Positions 1 to 16,625 of a DNA stretch of 45,135 nucleotides are shown here, in pieces. The position numbers and the translations under genes were made by a program. The stretch comes from Chloroflexota bacterium (GTDB lineage: Bacteria > Chloroflexota > Limnocylindria > Limnocylindrales > CSP1-4). The stretch lies in the NCBI GenBank assembly GCA_016191425.1, contig JACPOR010000014.1:1-45135 (forward strand). Reading direction: 5' to 3'. The notes beneath the pieces are model-generated. The model was not told where the DNA came from, did not search any database, and saw only the letters and a list, made by a program, of their open reading frames with translations. Within the stretch, counting starts at the first letter, position 1. The number at the start of each line of letters is the position of its first letter.

Positions 1-140
1 CGATCCAGCTCGCCTGCACCGAGTGCAAGGAGCGGACGTACACCACGCGCAAGAACAAGAAGAACGATCCGAACAGGATCGAGCTCAACAAGTATTGCCC
101 GCGCTGCCGGCGTCACACGCTCCATCGGGAGGCAAAGTAG
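1..140 (+). CDS. rpmG: 50S ribosomal protein L33 (5' end outside window)
   Basis: The last 45 codons of bL33, a small protein of the large ribosomal subunit, read in the frame starting at base 3 and ending in TAG. Two Cys pairs are visible (ACTEC near the start, YCPRC near the end), so this is the zinc-ribbon form of L33. The stretch [12 protein letters not shown] and the C-terminal HTLHREAK are typical of the family. The start codon lies upstream of the window. The order rpmG, tRNA-Trp, secE, nusG is common in Chloroflexota and Firmicutes and supports the call. Confidence 0.93.
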   Translation, partial: IQLACTECKERTYTTRKNKKNDPNRIELNKYCPRCRRHTLHREAK

Positions 141-156
141 CGTTCCGGCGAACCGC

Positions 157-232
157 AGGGGTGTAGCTCAATTGGCAGAGCACCGGTCTCCAAAACCGGC
201 GGTTGTAGGTTCGAGTCCTATCGCCCCTGCCA
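157..232 (+). tRNA. trnW: tRNA-Trp (anticodon CCA)
   Basis: A complete 76-nt cloverleaf. The 7-bp acceptor stem (157-163 with 222-228) has one G-T wobble. The D-arm contains AGCTCAATTGGCAGAGC. The anticodon stem is CCGGT/ACCGG with anticodon CCA at 190-192, the T-arm has loop TTCGAGT, and the discriminator G229 is followed by an encoded CCA at 230-232. It lies between rpmG and secE, the usual place for tRNA-Trp in this gene order. Confidence 0.97.
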
Positions 233-317
233 CCATCCTCGGGCGGATGGCCTTGAGGACTTCGGACTCCGTCCTCGGAGAGACCAACGTAGTTACGCAA
301 GCTAGAGAAGAAAGAAC

Positions 318-509
318 GTGACCCGCATCCGCCGCTTCATCGCCGAGGCGGTTTCCGAACTGAAGAAGGTCTCCTGGCCGACCGTCGAGCAGACCCGCAA
401 CCTGACCGTGCTCGTCTTCGCGGTCAGCCTCGCGGTCGGCCTGTACGTCTTCTTCTGGGACCGCCTCTTCCAGGGCATCATCGGATTTCTGACCGGGGTG
501 TTCGGGTGA
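318..509 (+). CDS. secE: preprotein translocase subunit SecE
   Basis: SecE is the small membrane subunit that clamps the SecY channel in the SecYEG translocon. The 63-residue protein has the amphipathic N-terminal helix ending in the family motif ELKKVSWPT (residues 15-23). One transmembrane helix follows (about residues 30-55). The start is GTG at 318. An A/G-rich stretch (agaagaaag) lies just upstream as a weak ribosome site. The 85 nt between the tRNA and secE contain a GAGGAC/GTCCTC inverted repeat, but I see no clear promoter. The stop overlaps the nusG GTG (GTGA). Confidence 0.95.
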   Translation: MTRIRRFIAEAVSELKKVSWPTVEQTRNLTVLVFAVSLAVGLYVFFWDRLFQGIIGFLTGVFG

Positions 510-1106
510 GCATGGCCATGACCGAGACCGAAACGAAGGGTCCGGACAAGCGCTGGTACGTGATTCACACGTACTCGGGCTACGAGAACAAGGTCAAGGC
601 CAACCTCGAGCACCGGATCGAGTCCATGGGCATGGAGGACCGGATCTTCCAGGTCCTCGTCCCGATGGAGGACGAGATCGAGATCCGTCAGGGTCAGCGA
701 CACACGGTCCAGAAGAAGGTCTATCCCGGCTACGTGCTCGTGGAAATGATCCTGGATCCTGACAGCTGGTTCGTCGTCCGGAACACCCCGGGCGTCACGA
801 GCTAACACCCCGGGCGTCACGAGCTTTGTCGGTGGCTCGAACATCCCCGGCGTTCGGAGTGAGCCGATCCCGCTCGACGAGACCGAGGTCAAGCAGATCC
901 TCCGACACATGGGCGTCGAGACGCCCAAGTACCGGGTCGCCTTCACGAAGGGCCAGAGCGTCCGTGTCACCGACGGGCCGTTCGCCGAGTTCATTGGCAC
1001 GGTGGACGAGGTCAACCCTGAGCGCAACAAGGTCAAGGTCCTGGTGAGCATCTTCGGCCGCGAGACCCCGGTCGAGCTCGACTTCCTCCAAGTCGAGAAA
1101 CTCTAG
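506..1106 (+). CDS. nusG: transcription termination/antitermination protein NusG, reading frame broken by a 22-bp duplication
   Basis: NusG binds RNA polymerase and couples it to Rho or the ribosome. Residues 1-99 form the NGN domain ([16 protein letters not shown], then [11 protein letters not shown] and VRNTPGVTS). This frame then hits TAA at 803-805. The rest, [12 protein letters not shown] through the KOW domain ([17 protein letters not shown]...) to QVEKL, continues in another frame up to the stop at 1106. Removing one copy of the 22-bp direct repeat at 782-825 restores one 192-residue NusG, a normal length. The start is GTG 506, overlapping secE, or ATG 512. NusG is essential in most bacteria and no other copy is in view, so a sequence or assembly error is more likely than a true loss. 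Confidence 0.9.
782..825 (+). repeat. 22-bp perfect tandem duplication inside nusG
   Basis: Bases 782-803 and 804-825 are identical. The unit encodes the end of NTPGVTS in the NGN domain. 22 is not a multiple of three, so the second copy shifts the frame and creates a TAA across the junction (803-805). It resembles two contig ends joined without merging their overlap. Confidence 0.95.
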
Positions 1107-1130
1107 GCAAGCAGAAGGGAACCCGCCCAC

Positions 1131-1556
1131 GTGGCCAAGAAGGTCCGCATCGTGCTGACGCTCCAGTTGCCCGCCGGCAAGGCGACGCCCGCTCCGCCGG
1201 TCGGTACCGCGCTGGGACCGCACGGGATCAACATCATCGAGTTCACGAAGTCCTACAACGAGCGGACGGCTGACAAGGCCGGCCAGGTCATCCCGGCCCA
1301 GATCACGATCTTCGAAGACCGCTCGTTCACGTTCATCCTCAAGACGCCGCCCGCGGCGGACCTCCTTCGCAAGGCCGCCGGGGTGGACAAGGGTTCGGCG
1401 ACGGCGAAGCGGGCCGTCGTTGGGCGCGTCACCCGTGACCAGGTCCGCGAGATCGCGAGCCTGAAGATGGCGGACCTGTCCGCCAATGACCTCGACGCGG
1501 CCACGCGGCTGATCGAGGGCACCGCCCGGAGCATGGGCATCGACGTCGTCAACTGA
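1131..1556 (+). CDS. rplK: 50S ribosomal protein L11
   Basis: uL11 builds the GTPase-associated region of 23S rRNA together with L10 and L12. The 141-residue protein has the full family pattern. The N-terminal domain has [19 protein letters not shown] (about residues 18-36). The C-terminal rRNA-binding domain has [11 protein letters not shown] and ends in [12 protein letters not shown]. It starts with GTG 24 nt after nusG, with an AGAAGGGA ribosome site. The stop is followed after 2 nt by copy 1 of the dispersed hairpin element, which separates it from rplA although the two genes are usually close. Confidence 0.97.
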   Translation: MAKKVRIVLTLQLPAGKATPAPPVGTALGPHGINIIEFTKSYNERTADKAGQVIPAQITIFEDRSFTFILKTPPAADLLRKAAGVDKGSATAKRAVVGRVTRDQVREIASLKMADLSANDLDAATRLIEGTARSMGIDVVN

Positions 1557-1558
1557 TC

Positions 1559-1671
1559 GGCGCCCGGGTTGCGCATCGCGTGCGTTGCGCGCTGCGCTCC
1601 TCGCTCACGGGCGTTCGAGCCCGCTCGCTCCGGTGCTCGGGCGCGCCTTCGCGCTACGCAACCCCGGCGCC
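1559..1671 (+). repeat. dispersed 3'-end hairpin element, copy 1 (behind rplK)
   Basis: A 113-nt near-palindrome beginning 2 nt after the rplK stop. The outer arms 1559-1573 and 1657-1671 match at 14 of 15 positions. The core hairpin is CGGGC (1608-1612), loop GTTCGA, GCCCG (1619-1623), flanked by the direct heptamers CTCGCTC on both sides and followed by CGGTGCTC. Five related copies are at 3875, 27311, 32247 (reversed), 34011 and 34137. No T-run follows, so it is not a classical intrinsic terminator. Bases 1672-1818, up to rplA, show nothing else I can name. Confidence 0.85.
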
Positions 1672-1818
1672 GATCAAGCCATCGCCCGTAGGATCTTCGC
1701 GGTGCTACCCCGGCCGCCGATTGGGAACGTGGCCTAGACTCCTCGCGGCAGCACCCCGGGCCGCGTCGAACGAACAGAGGGGGAGGCCGGATCGCCGGCC
1801 GACAGAAGGGAACGACAC

Positions 1819-2529
1819 ATGCCACAGCACGGGAAGAAGTACCTCGAGGCCGCGAAGCTTGTCGACCGGACGCGGATGTACGCGCCGGGCGAGGCGGCCC
1901 AGCTGGCAAAGGACACAGCAACCGTCGCGTTCGACGCGTCGGTCGAGGTCCATCTCCGGCTCGGGGTTGACCCTCGTCACGCCGACCAGATGGTTCGCGG
2001 CACGGTGGTCCTCCCCCACGGGACCGGCAAGGTCGTCCGCGTCGCTGTCTTCGCCCAGGGCGAGAAGGCCCAGGAAGCGCTGCGCGCGGGTGCGGACGAG
2101 GTCGGCGGCGAGGACCTCGTGAAGCGGATCGAGGCCGGCTGGCTGGAGTTCGACGTTGCCCTCGCGACCCCGGACATGATGGGCCAGGTGGGTCGGCTCG
2201 GGAAGATCCTCGGCCGCCGCGGGCTCATGCCGAACCCGAAGGCCGGGACGATCACATTTGACCTGGAACGGGCCGTTCACGAGGTCAAGGCGGGCCGGGT
2301 CGAGTTCAAAGTAGACAAGGCCGGCATCGTCCACGTCGCTGTCGGCAAAGTCAGCTTCGATGCGGACCAGCTCGTCGCGAACCTCGCCACCCTGGTCGAT
2401 GCGATCAACCGCGCGAAGCCGACCGGGGCGAAGGGAACCTACCTCCGGACGCTCACCATCGCGACGACGATGGGCCCGGGAATCCGGGTGGACATCCCGG
2501 GGATCCTCGCGGCTGCCGCCGCGGCCTGA
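1819..2529 (+). CDS. rplA: 50S ribosomal protein L1
   Basis: uL1 forms the mobile L1 stalk that moves deacylated tRNA out of the E site; in many bacteria it also represses its own mRNA. The 236-residue protein has the family landmarks: [13 protein letters not shown] at the start, domain II with [13 protein letters not shown] (about 133-145), and [11 protein letters not shown] near the end. The start is ATG 1819 behind an AGAAGGGA-like site. It is set off from rplK by 262 nt containing hairpin copy 1, and from rplJ by a 388-nt leader region. Confidence 0.97.
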   Translation: MPQHGKKYLEAAKLVDRTRMYAPGEAAQLAKDTATVAFDASVEVHLRLGVDPRHADQMVRGTVVLPHGTGKVVRVAVFAQGEKAQEALRAGADEVGGEDLVKRIEAGWLEFDVALATPDMMGQVGRLGKILGRRGLMPNPKAGTITFDLERAVHEVKAGRVEFKVDKAGIVHVAVGKVSFDADQLVANLATLVDAINRAKPTGAKGTYLRTLTIATTMGPGIRVDIPGILAAAAAA

Positions 2530-2649
2530 CCGCGTCGCCCCTCGGCGTGATCTCCAGCCGGCCGGGGCGCGTTGGACGCAATCAGCGCGATATCGAGATT
2601 CCGGCAATACTGTCGGCCGGCCGCGAGGCCGACACGAACACGATGACGG

Positions 2650-2860
2650 ACCGCTGAAGACAGCGTGGGTCCTGGACCGCCCCTCGACGGTGACGGCCCG
2701 GACTTGATCCGCCGGCACGGACCGGGCAAACGCCCGGGGACGACGGCGACCACGCCGAGGCAGGGACACGGATGCCTCCGCCCTCGCGGGTGGGCGCAGC
2801 CCCTGCGGTCAAGGCCATCGCCCGGTAGCGGGCGACCGTCGCAGGGGCGCCCGGCCGAAA
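2650..2860 (+). promoter_or_regulatory. probable L10 (rplJ) leader RNA
   Basis: The 388 nt between rplA and rplJ hold no gene but much secondary structure. GCTGAAGACAGCGTGGG (2653-2669) resembles the conserved GAAGACAGC segment of bacterial L10 leaders, which bind the L10(L12)4 complex. Further on, a long stem pairs GCCCCTGCG (2799-2807) with CGCAGGGGC (2840-2848). It encloses an inner hairpin TCGCCCG (2818-2824)/CGGGCGA (2829-2835) with loop GTAG. The ribosome site and rplJ start lie about 60 nt downstream. The structure is seen in the sequence; the family assignment is from memory of the motif and needs a covariance-model search. Confidence 0.6.
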
Positions 2861-2917
2861 CACTGCCGGAGACCCACCGCTGCGCGCCGGCTGCGCGCAC
2901 GAAGCACGGAGGGCACG

Positions 2918-3436
2918 ATGCCGACCGAGGCCAAGCGACGGACGGTCGACGAGCTCCGCGAGCAGCTCGGACGGAGCTCGACGCTCATCGTCTCGGAGTA
3001 CCGGGGTCTCACGGTCAAGGAGATCGCGGAGATTCGCCGCAGCCTGCGCAAGCAGGACGTCACCTATACGGTCGTCAAGAACCGGCTCCTCAGGATCGCC
3101 GCTTCCGACACCCGCGGCACGGCGCTCGATGCGTTGCTCGTCGGCCCGACGGCGATTGCCTTCGGGACGGATGAGACGGGGACGGCCAAGGCGGTCCTCG
3201 ACGCGGTGCGCCCGTTCAAGCAGGTCCGCATCACCGGGGGCTTGCTCGGCGACCGGGCGATCGATGCGGACGGCGTGACCCGGCTGGCCGCCCTTCCCTC
3301 GCGGGAGGTGCTCCTTGCCCAGGTCGCCGGCGCGATCGCCGCCCCGATGGCCACGACGGCGGGCCTGTTTGACGCGCCGCTGCGCGACGTCGCTGGCCTG
3401 ATCACTGCCCTGGTCGACCAGCGCGCCGCGGCCTGA
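2918..3436 (+). CDS. rplJ: 50S ribosomal protein L10
   Basis: uL10 is the base of the L12 stalk: the N-terminal domain holds 23S rRNA and the C-terminal helix carries L12 dimers. The 172-residue protein shows the family pattern [12 protein letters not shown], then [19 protein letters not shown] (about 27-45) and [10 protein letters not shown], with an Ala-rich C-terminal helix ending in ALVDQRAAA. The ATG at 2918 follows a GGAGGG ribosome site. It is cotranscribed with rplL, 52 nt downstream, and probably controlled by the leader upstream. Confidence 0.96.
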   Translation: MPTEAKRRTVDELREQLGRSSTLIVSEYRGLTVKEIAEIRRSLRKQDVTYTVVKNRLLRIAASDTRGTALDALLVGPTAIAFGTDETGTAKAVLDAVRPFKQVRITGGLLGDRAIDADGVTRLAALPSREVLLAQVAGAIAAPMATTAGLFDAPLRDVAGLITALVDQRAAA

Positions 3437-3488
3437 CCCGACCCCAGCCCATCCGATCCCACCCACCACGACCAGGAGAACTGAACCC

Positions 3489-3874
<386 letters not shown>

Positions 3875-3875
<1 letters not shown>

Positions 3876-3995
3876 CGCGGTCCGCGGCTGGCCGGGGCGG
3901 GCGTTGCCGCTGCGCCTCCGAGCGCTCACGCACGTTGGAGTGCGCTCGCGTTGTGGTGCTCGCGGCGCCTTCGCCTCGGCCGCCGAGTACCGCGC
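3875..3995 (+). repeat. dispersed 3'-end hairpin element, copy 2 (behind rplL)
   Basis: It begins at the last base of the rplL stop. The outer arms are GCGCGGT (3875-3881) and ACCGCGC (3989-3995). The core stem is CGCAC (3929-3933), loop GTTGGA, GTGCG (3940-3944), followed by the family tail GGTGCTCGCGGCGCC. It is the most diverged copy in the flanks, yet the stem is fully paired. The rpoB promoter lies 70 nt downstream, so the element divides the rplJL and rpoBC units. Confidence 0.8.
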
Positions 3996-4067
3996 GGCCG
4001 GTTCGGATTGCCGCAATGGACCCCACGGGACCGCACCCATAGGCCGTCCGGCACCGGAGCAGACCAT

Positions 4068-4095
4068 TTGACAACGCAAGGAATCGCGGTATCCT
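4068..4095 (+). promoter_or_regulatory. sigma-70 type promoter for rpoBC
   Basis: A consensus -35 TTGACA (4068-4073) lies 16 nt before TATCCT (-10, 4090-4095). It stands in a short AT-richer patch between hairpin copy 2 and the rpoB ribosome site. Transcription would start near 4102, giving a leader of about 55 nt. Confidence 0.75.
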
Positions 4096-4157
4096 TAGCC
4101 GTTCTGTGAGCGCGGCCTTTTCATCTCCCCACGTCCTCCGTCAAGGAGCGGTCGTTC

Positions 4158-7521
<3,364 letters not shown>

Positions 7522-7666
7522 CGCAGCACCACCTTCCACGCGCCCGCGGGTCCAGGCCGGCCCGCTGACGCTCGCAGACGCGCCGCAACCCGAATATCCG
7601 TTCCGAACCCGTTCGACGCTCGGCCGATGGCCTCGCCCGCAGGTCGCAGACGGATCGAGGAGAGAA

Positions 7667-12247
<4,581 letters not shown>

Positions 12248-12262
12248 TCCGACGACCCGTCC

Positions 12263-12281
12263 GGCCCCGCTCGTCGGGGCC
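12263..12281 (+). terminator. hairpin behind rpoC, possible terminator
   Basis: A perfect 7-bp GC stem GGCCCCG (12263-12269)/CGGGGCC (12275-12281) with a 5-nt loop lies 15 nt after the rpoC stop and just before the rpsL promoter. There is no T-tract, so intrinsic termination is uncertain. Confidence 0.5.
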
Positions 12282-12301
12282 GCGACGATGCCCGGTCACG
12301 T

Positions 12302-12331
12302 TTGACACGCGATCGGGCCCATTGCTACACT
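12302..12331 (+). promoter_or_regulatory. sigma-70 type promoter for the str operon (rpsL-rpsG-fusA-tuf)
   Basis: TTGACA (12302-12307) and TACACT (12326-12331) with an 18-nt spacer. The -10 is preceded by TGC, making TGCTACACT, the same string as at the cdaA promoter. The start would be near 12338, leaving a leader of about 165 nt before rpsL. Confidence 0.75.
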
Positions 12332-12393
12332 CCGCGATCGTGGCTCCGGAAGGGGCGCCGTTCGACATGGCCGTCCCAGCGCTCACCGGAACC

Positions 12394-12409
12394 CCCATCG
12401 AGAGATGGG
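12394..12409 (+). promoter_or_regulatory. GNRA-capped hairpin in the rpsL leader
   Basis: CCCATC (12394-12399), loop GAGA (12400-12403), GATGGG (12404-12409): a perfect 6-bp stem with a GNRA tetraloop. It lies inside the long untranslated leader (about 12338-12504), in a stretch rich in further GGTCC/GGACC-type complementarity. It could take part in autoregulation by S7 or S12; this is inference. Confidence 0.45.
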
Positions 12410-12504
12410 ACAGGGTCCTCGCCGAGGGTCCGAACCCCGGCTCACAGGCCCCGCGGTCAAGGGACCGCCACCGACCGACAGGAACCGAAAGGAGCAGCGT
12501 CTTC

Positions 12505-12936
12505 GTGCCGACGATCAGCCAGCTCGTGCGCAACGGCCGGCGCGCCAAGGTCACGAAGATCAAGGCGCCCGCGATGCGCAAGAACTGGAATAGCCTTCGG
12601 CAGCGCCAGGTCCCGATCCCTGGAGCGCCCCAGCGTCGGGGCGTCTGCCTCCAGGTCCGGACGATGACGCCCAAGAAGCCGAACTCGGCACTCCGGAAGA
12701 TCGCCCGTGTGCGTCTGACCAACCAGATGGAGGTCACGGCCTACATCCCGGGGATCGGCCACAACCTCCAGGAGCACTCGGTCGTCCTCGTCCGCGGCGG
12801 TCGCGTGCGCGACCTCCCGTCGGTCAAGTACCACATCATCCGTGGCGCCCTCGACGCGGCCGGCGTCCGTGACCGGAAGCAGGGCCGCAGCAAGTACGGC
12901 GCGAAGGCCACGCCGGCCATCGGAGGGAAGCGCTGA
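12505..12936 (+). CDS. rpsL: 30S ribosomal protein S12
   Basis: uS12 lies at the decoding centre and governs accuracy and streptomycin response. 143 residues. The frame is open to 12322, but [12 protein letters not shown] is the family N-terminus. GTG 12505 has AAAGGAGC in front, so I start there. An insert of about 14 residues precedes APQRRGVC ([17 protein letters not shown] region), like the one in Bacillus S12. The loop [10 protein letters not shown] is normal (Lys57 = E. coli Lys42). The second loop reads GGRVRDLPS, so E. coli Lys87 is Arg102 and Gly91 is Ser106; Lys87Arg is a known streptomycin-resistance change. It overlaps rpsG by one base (TGATG). Confidence 0.97.
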   Translation: MPTISQLVRNGRRAKVTKIKAPAMRKNWNSLRQRQVPIPGAPQRRGVCLQVRTMTPKKPNSALRKIARVRLTNQMEVTAYIPGIGHNLQEHSVVLVRGGRVRDLPSVKYHIIRGALDAAGVRDRKQGRSKYGAKATPAIGGKR

Positions 12937-13403
12937 TGCCGCGACGCTCCAGCATCCCGCGCAAGGCGAAGTACGAGCAGATCCCGGCCAGTCGGACGAC
13001 CGCCCGCTTCCACGCCAAGCTGATGAAGGAAGGCAAGAAGAACCTCGCCGAGCGGATTCTGCGCCAGGCGCTCGCTCGCGCCGAGTTCCAGGCCAAGCGG
13101 CCGGGCCTCGAGGTCCTCGAGTCGGCGCTTCGCAACGCGACCCCGATCATCGAGGTCAAGCCGCGGCGCGTCGGTGGCGCCACCTACCAGGTACCGGTTG
13201 AGATCCGCGGCGATCGCCGACTGTCGCTCGGCGTTCGCTGGCTCGTCCAGGCCGCCCGCAAGCGGAACGGCAAGAGCATGAGCGACAAGCTCGCGTCCGA
13301 GTTCGTCGACGCGATGAACGGCCTCGGCGCCGCCGTCAAGCGGCGCGAGGACACGCACAAAATGGCCGAGGCCAACAAGGCCTTCAGCCACTTCAAGTGG
13401 TAA
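12936..13403 (+). CDS. rpsG: 30S ribosomal protein S7
   Basis: uS7 starts assembly of the 30S head and contacts the E-site tRNA; in E. coli it is also the translational repressor of the str operon. 155 residues, the usual length. It begins [13 protein letters not shown] and carries the beta-hairpin region [12 protein letters not shown] (about 79-90). [21 protein letters not shown] at the C-terminus is diagnostic. The ATG overlaps the rpsL stop, which points to translational coupling. Confidence 0.97.
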   Translation: MPRRSSIPRKAKYEQIPASRTTARFHAKLMKEGKKNLAERILRQALARAEFQAKRPGLEVLESALRNATPIIEVKPRRVGGATYQVPVEIRGDRRLSLGVRWLVQAARKRNGKSMSDKLASEFVDAMNGLGAAVKRREDTHKMAEANKAFSHFKW

Positions 13404-13422
13404 CCCCGGGAAGGTACGGATC

Positions 13423-15501
13423 GTGACACGGCAGGTTCCGCTTGCGCGCACGCGGAACATCGGCATCATCGCCCATATCGACGCCGGGAAGACCACCGTC
13501 ACCGAGCGGATCCTCTTCTACACGAAGAAGATCTACAAGCTTGGCGAGGTCCATGAGGGCGCGGCCACGATGGACTGGATGCCCCAGGAGCAGGAGCGGG
13601 GCATCACCATCACCGCCGCGGCGACGACCTGCTACTGGAACGATCATCGCGTCAACATTATCGATACGCCCGGGCACGTGGACTTCACGGTCGAGGTCGA
13701 GCGGAGCCTTCGCGTGCTCGACGGCGCGGTCGTCGTGTTCGACGGCGTTGCCGGTGTCGAGCCACAGTCGGAGACCGTATGGCGGCAGGCGGATCGCTAC
13801 TCGGTGCCGCGGATCTGCTTCATCAACAAGCTCGATCGCACCGGCGCGGACTTCTGGCGCTGCGTGGACATGATCGTCGACCGGCTGGGCGCACGTCCCG
13901 TGCCGATCCAGATCCCGATCGGGATGGAGGACACCTTCGAAGGTGTCGTCGACCTCGTCGAGATGAAGGCGATCCTGTATCGCGACGATCTGGGCAGCCA
14001 GATCGACGTGGTCGAGATCCCGGAGTCCCTCCGGGCCGAGGCCGCGAAGCACCGCGAGCAGATGATCTCGGCGGTTGCCGAGGCGGATGACGCGCTGACC
14101 CACAAGTACCTCGAGGGTGACGAGCTGACGGTCGAGGAGATTCGGCACGGCCTTCGCCTCGGGACGCTCCAGTCGAAGTTCGTCCCGGTCCTGACCGGCT
14201 CGGCCCTCAAGAACAAGGGCGTCCAGCCGATGCTCGACGCGGTGACGATGTACCTGCCGTCGCCGCTCGACGTCCCGCCGACGATCGGGCTTCGCCCCGG
14301 CACGGACCAGGAGCTCGTCCGGACGGTCGACGACAAGGAGCCCTTCGCGGCCCTCGCGTTCAAGATCGCCGCCGACCCGTTCGTCGGCAAGCTCGCCTTC
14401 TTCCGGGTCTACTCCGGGACGTTGAAGGCCGGCTCGTACGTGCTCAACACGGCGAAGGGCAAGAAGGAGCGCGTCGGCCGCATCCTCCAGATGCACGCCA
14501 ACCATCGCGAGGAGATCGACGAGGTCTACGCGGGCGACATCGCCGCCATCGTCGGACTCAAGGACACGTTCACCGGAGACACCCTCTCGGACCCCGACCA
14601 CCCGATCCTGCTCGAGTCGATGACCTTCCCCCAGCCGGTCATCGAGGTGAAGATCGAGCCGAAGACGAAGATGGACCAGGACAAGATGGGCGTCGCTCTC
14701 CAGCGCCTCGCCGAGGAGGACCCCACGTTCCGGGTCAAGACGGATCCGGAGTCCGGCGAGACGCTCATCGCGGGCATGGGCGAGCTGCACCTTGACGTCA
14801 TCGTCGACCGGATGGTCCGCGAGTTCAAGGTCGCCGCGAACGTCGGTCGGCCCCAGGTGTCCTACCGCGAGACGATCCGCCGGAAGGCAGAGGGCAACGG
14901 CCGGTTCATTCGCCAGACCGGCGGCAAGGGCCAGTACGGCCACGTTGTCCTGACGCTCGAGCCGAACGCCAAGGGCGCCGGCTACGAGTTCGTCGACAAG
15001 ATCGTCGGCGGCACAATCCCGCGCGAGTACATGCGCGCCGTCGACCAGGGTATCCGCGAGACCGTGGAGACCGGCGTCTACGCCGGGTACCCGATGGTCG
15101 ATGTCCGAGCCACCGTTCACGACGGGTCGTACCACGAGGTGGACTCGTCGGAGATGGCGTTCAAGATCGCCGCCTCGATGGCCCTCAAGGACGCCGTCGA
15201 GAAGGCTGATCCCACGATCCTCGAGCCGATGATGCGGGTCGAGGTCACCCTGCCGGAGCAGTTCATGGGCGACGTCATCGGCGACTTGAACAGTCGCCGG
15301 GGGCTCGTCGAGGGGACGGACATGCGCGGCACGACGACGGTCGTGCGGGCGGCCGTGCCGCTTGCCGAGATGTTCGGCTACGCCACGGACCTGCGGTCGA
15401 TGACCCAGGGCCGAGCGAGCTATTCGATGGAACTGTCGCACTACGCCGAGGTGCCTGGGCCTCTCGCCCAGGAGCTCGTCGCCAAGTCCCGCGTTTCCTA
15501 G
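13423..15501 (+). CDS. fusA: elongation factor G
   Basis: EF-G is the GTPase that drives translocation and, with RRF, ribosome recycling. 692 residues with all G motifs intact: AHIDAGKTT (G1, about 14-22), RGITITAAA (G2), DTPGH (G3, about 83-87) and NKLDR (G4, about 137-141). Domains II-V follow, with [23 protein letters not shown]-type domain III sequence and a complete domain IV/V. The start is GTG 13423, 19 nt after rpsG, behind GGGAAGG. The tail ends in [16 protein letters not shown]. Confidence 0.97.
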   Translation: MTRQVPLARTRNIGIIAHIDAGKTTVTERILFYTKKIYKLGEVHEGAATMDWMPQEQERGITITAAATTCYWNDHRVNIIDTPGHVDFTVEVERSLRVLDGAVVVFDGVAGVEPQSETVWRQADRYSVPRICFINKLDRTGADFWRCVDMIVDRLGARPVPIQIPIGMEDTFEGVVDLVEMKAILYRDDLGSQIDVVEIPESLRAEAAKHREQMISAVAEADDALTHKYLEGDELTVEEIRHGLRLGTLQSKFVPVLTGSALKNKGVQPMLDAVTMYLPSPLDVPPTIGLRPGTDQELVRTVDDKEPFAALAFKIAADPFVGKLAFFRVYSGTLKAGSYVLNTAKGKKERVGRILQMHANHREEIDEVYAGDIAAIVGLKDTFTGDTLSDPDHPILLESMTFPQPVIEVKIEPKTKMDQDKMGVALQRLAEEDPTFRVKTDPESGETLIAGMGELHLDVIVDRMVREFKVAANVGRPQVSYRETIRRKAEGNGRFIRQTGGKGQYGHVVLTLEPNAKGAGYEFVDKIVGGTIPREYMRAVDQGIRETVETGVYAGYPMVDVRATVHDGSYHEVDSSEMAFKIAASMALKDAVEKADPTILEPMMRVEVTLPEQFMGDVIGDLNSRRGLVEGTDMRGTTTVVRAAVPLAEMFGYATDLRSMTQGRASYSMELSHYAEVPGPLAQELVAKSRVS

Positions 15502-15534
15502 TCGGTCGGTCCGAGGAGCCAGGAGCAGCCCACG

Positions 15535-16621
15535 ATGGCCAAGAAGAAGTTCGAGCGAACCAAGCCGCACGTGAACGTCGGCACGATCGGCCATATCGAC
15601 CATGGCAAGACGTCGCTCACCGCGGCGATCACGAAGTACCTCGCGCTCAAGGGCAAGGCCGAGTACCGCGCGTTTGCACGCCGACTACATCAAGAACATG
15701 ATCACCGGCGCCGCCCAGATGGACGGCGCGATCCTCGTCGTCGCCGCGACCGACGGGCCGATGCCCCAGACCAGAGAGCACATCCTCCTCGCCCGCCAGG
15801 TGGAGGTCCCGTACATCGTCGTCTTCCTCAACAAGGTCGACGCGGTCGACGACCCCGAGCTCCTCGACCTCGTCGAGCTCGAGGTCCGCGAGCTGTTGAG
15901 CAAGTACCAGTTCCCGGGTGACGACATCCCGGTCATCCGTGGCTCGGCGTTGCAGGCCCTCGAGGCCACCGGCGGCGTCGACGATCCGGCCTACGCGCCG
16001 ATCCAGGCGCTGATGGATGCCGTCGACAGCTACATCCCGACCCCCGAGCGGGCGATCGATCGGCCGTTCCTCATGCCGGTCGAGGACGTCTTCGGGATCA
16101 AGGGCCGGGGCACCGTCGCCACGGGCCGGATCGAGCGCGGGATCGTCAAGGTCGGCGACGAGGTCGAGCTGATCGGGGTCAAGGCGACCAGAAAGATCGT
16201 CGTCACCGGGGTCGAGATGTTCAAGAAGCTGCTCGACGAGGGCCGAGCCGGCGACAACGTCGGCTGTCTCCTGCGGGGCATCGAGCGCGACGAGATCGAG
16301 CGCGGCCAGGTCCTGGCCAAGGCGAGCAGCATCAAGCCCCACACGCAGTTCGCGGCCCAGGTCTACGTCCTGACCAAGGAGGAGGGCGGCCGGCACACCC
16401 CGTTCTACAACGGCTACCGGCCCCAGTTCTACCTCCGGACGACCGACGTCACCGGGAGCATCGGTCTGCCCGACGGGGCCGAGATGGTCATGCCCGGCGA
16501 CAACGTCGAGATGAGCGTCGAGCTCATCACCCCGATCGCGCTCGAGACCGGCCAGCGGTTCGCCATCCGCGAGGGTGGCCGGACCGTCGGTGCCGGCGCG
16601 ATCACCAGCATCACCGAGTAG
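15535..16621 (+). CDS. tuf: elongation factor Tu, reading frame broken near 15675
   Basis: EF-Tu delivers aminoacyl-tRNA to the ribosome. The first 47 codons read normally ([19 protein letters not shown], then KGKAEYRAF, with P-loop GHIDHGKT). The sequence then jumps to [18 protein letters not shown] in another frame and runs normally to the stop at 16621 (NKVD motif, [15 protein letters not shown]-terminal [12 protein letters not shown]). About 37 residues are missing, including switch I and the DCPGH motif of switch II, a net loss of about 110 nt. With them EF-Tu would be about 398 residues. As written it could not bind GTP properly. No second tuf is in view, so an assembly error is likely. 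ATG 15535 has GAGGAGCCAGGAG upstream. Confidence 0.93.
15670..15680 (+). other. deletion/frameshift junction in tuf
   Basis: GCG TTT of the upstream frame (ending RAF) is followed after one G by CAC GCC GAC TAC (HADY) in the other frame. The normal DQIDNAPEEKARG..DCPG segment is absent. Confidence 0.85.
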
Positions 16622-16625
16622 CCAG

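Noticed and set aside
782-1106. A naturally split NusG or separate NGN and KOW proteins
   Set aside because: The split falls inside the NGN domain and is fully explained by the exact 22-bp duplication.
1720-1740. Promoter for rplA (TTGGGA ... TAGACT)
   Set aside because: The spacer is only 9 nt and no other -35 fits.
12322-12504. N-terminal extension of rpsL from ATG 12322
   Set aside because: The frame is open but begins inside the promoter -10 region and has no family sequence; GTG 12505 has a strong ribosome site.
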